Assembly: GCA_004000155.1 (NCBI GenBank)
Contig: RCSS01000564.1
Span: forward strand, 793-19,327
Length of the DNA: 18,535 nt
From: Tubulinosema ratisbonensis
Lineage: Eukaryota > Microsporidia > Tubulinosematidae
Direction of reading: 5' to 3'
Made by a program: the position numbers and the translations under genes. The notes beneath the pieces were generated by a model. That model worked only from the letters and a program-made list of their open reading frames with translations, made no database searches and was not told where the DNA came from. The stretch's first letter is position 1; the number at the start of each line of letters is the position of its first letter. Of this stretch, positions 17,836-18,535 are shown piece by piece.

Positions 17836-18045
17836 AATTGCGTCTTAAACCAGTGTGAAAAAACTATAAACATTTTTTAAAAAGAAATAACATATAAGAA
17901 ATGTCTTTATTAATAAAATTTATTTTACCTTTCTCTATTATAAAAATTCTTTAAGGTGTGAAGTTTTCTTAATGTTTCCAAAACAAAAAATATTTTCAGA
18001 TGATAAATAAAAAATTTACAAAAACTTTATACAAAATATTTATTT

Positions 18046-18535
18046 NAAAGTTGTTTTTTATCNACGTCTAATGATGGAATAACATTAAAAGANTTTTNNA
18101 ANAATCATTTTAANATTCTTNTNTCTGTTAANCTTATTGATAAANCTTGNNAGNAANNCANCCNTNGNACTTNAACNGCTGNCTGNGATAAATTGTGCNC
18201 AGATTTANACAATAGCCACTCCAAANAAAATNAAACTGATTTGAACAAGGAAATTTGNNAAATTAAAATGTTAATAATAAAGACATACAGTTNANGAAAA
18301 AANNNCTGCTNACCTTATNTTTATTAAAATACATCGTTTTTAGTAAAATTTNATCACAATAAAAATTTTTCTATGATTNAACAATAAACTTTTTAAAATT
18401 TTTTANTCTAGGACCCGTGTAAAAAAATTTTAAAAAATATTTAANTATATTATNTGGTNAAAAACCTGCNCACCTTNNNGAGATTTTTATGNGAAACATA
18501 AAATACAATTCTATACANTATAAAGTAATGTTAAA
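18046..18535. other. N-rich, low-quality right end
   Basis: Single and clustered Ns appear every few bases, so no gene call is possible. Two segments resemble each other: AAAANNNCTGCTNACCTT near 18299 and AAAACCTGCNCACCTT near 18461, about 160 bases apart. This is consistent with a contig end in which several slightly different repeat copies were merged. It may equally be thin sequencing coverage. Confidence 0.6.

Larger units (their letters stand above)
10772..18045. other. 7.3 kb gene-free AT-rich region with degenerate repeated words
   Basis: No open frame that looks coding, no tRNA T-arm or anticodon-arm structure, no rRNA segment and no recognisable transposase or reverse transcriptase relic is visible. 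One 60-codon minus-strand frame near 12281-12463 has no family features. G/C-containing words recur imperfectly: TCTGCTTACGA (11356, 12121), TTGTTGTAGAG (15452, 15623), GTCRACAAAA followed by ACT and TTG (13129, 14417, 17822), and AGAGGGTT (13941, 17181; related 9742, and 12473 on the minus strand). The best reading is a neutrally decaying intergenic region, perhaps built from old repeats. Function is not shown. Confidence 0.6.

Noticed and set aside
10772..18045. CRISPR array or tandem satellite in the long AT-rich region
   Set aside because: No regularly spaced direct repeats are present. The repeated words are irregular in position and short.

Overview
The window looks like part of a microsporidian nuclear genome. 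The base composition is strongly AT-rich, the genes are short and intron-free, and the intergenic gaps between most genes in the left half are only tens of bases. The proteins are recognisably eukaryotic (proteasome alpha and beta subunits, an Lsm1-like protein, a Dbf4 zinc finger, eukaryotic CDP-diacylglycerol synthase) but shorter than their fungal or animal relatives. Most start codons are preceded within about 0-15 bases by a CCC (or CCC...GGG) signal, a known hallmark of microsporidian genes. The long gene-free AT-rich stretches suggest one of the expanded, gene-poor microsporidian genomes rather than a compact Encephalitozoon-like one. The species cannot be decided from the sequence alone.

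Layout. 1-8.5 kb is gene-dense with alternating strands: gamma-glutamyltransferase (+), a GAA1-like membrane protein (-), proteasome beta7/PRE4 (-), a three-finger C2H2 protein (+), a 61-residue acidic protein (-), LSM1 (+), a degenerate UbiB/ABC1-like protein (-), a minimal DBF4 (+), proteasome alpha3/PRE9 (-) and CDP-diacylglycerol synthase (+). A 1.5 kb gap follows, then a single gene, proteasome alpha2/PRE8 (+, 10034-10771). From 10.77 kb to the end (about 7.8 kb) I see no gene, only AT-rich sequence with short degenerate repeated words. The last about 490 bases are full of N calls and look like a low-quality or collapsed-repeat contig end.

Functionally the window is core housekeeping: protein degradation (three 20S proteasome subunits within 8 kb), mRNA decay (Lsm1), replication initiation (Dbf4, partner of Cdc7), phospholipid synthesis (CDP-DAG synthase), possibly GPI-anchor attachment (GAA1-like), and a probably secreted gamma-glutamyltransferase that could help take host glutathione apart. 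No operon logic applies. Neighbours are mostly convergent or divergent, and divergent pairs share promoter gaps of about 50-490 bases. The most interesting leads are the ABC1-like protein that appears to lack its catalytic motifs, the very small Dbf4, the candidate miniature GAA1, and the weak repeat family in the gene desert.
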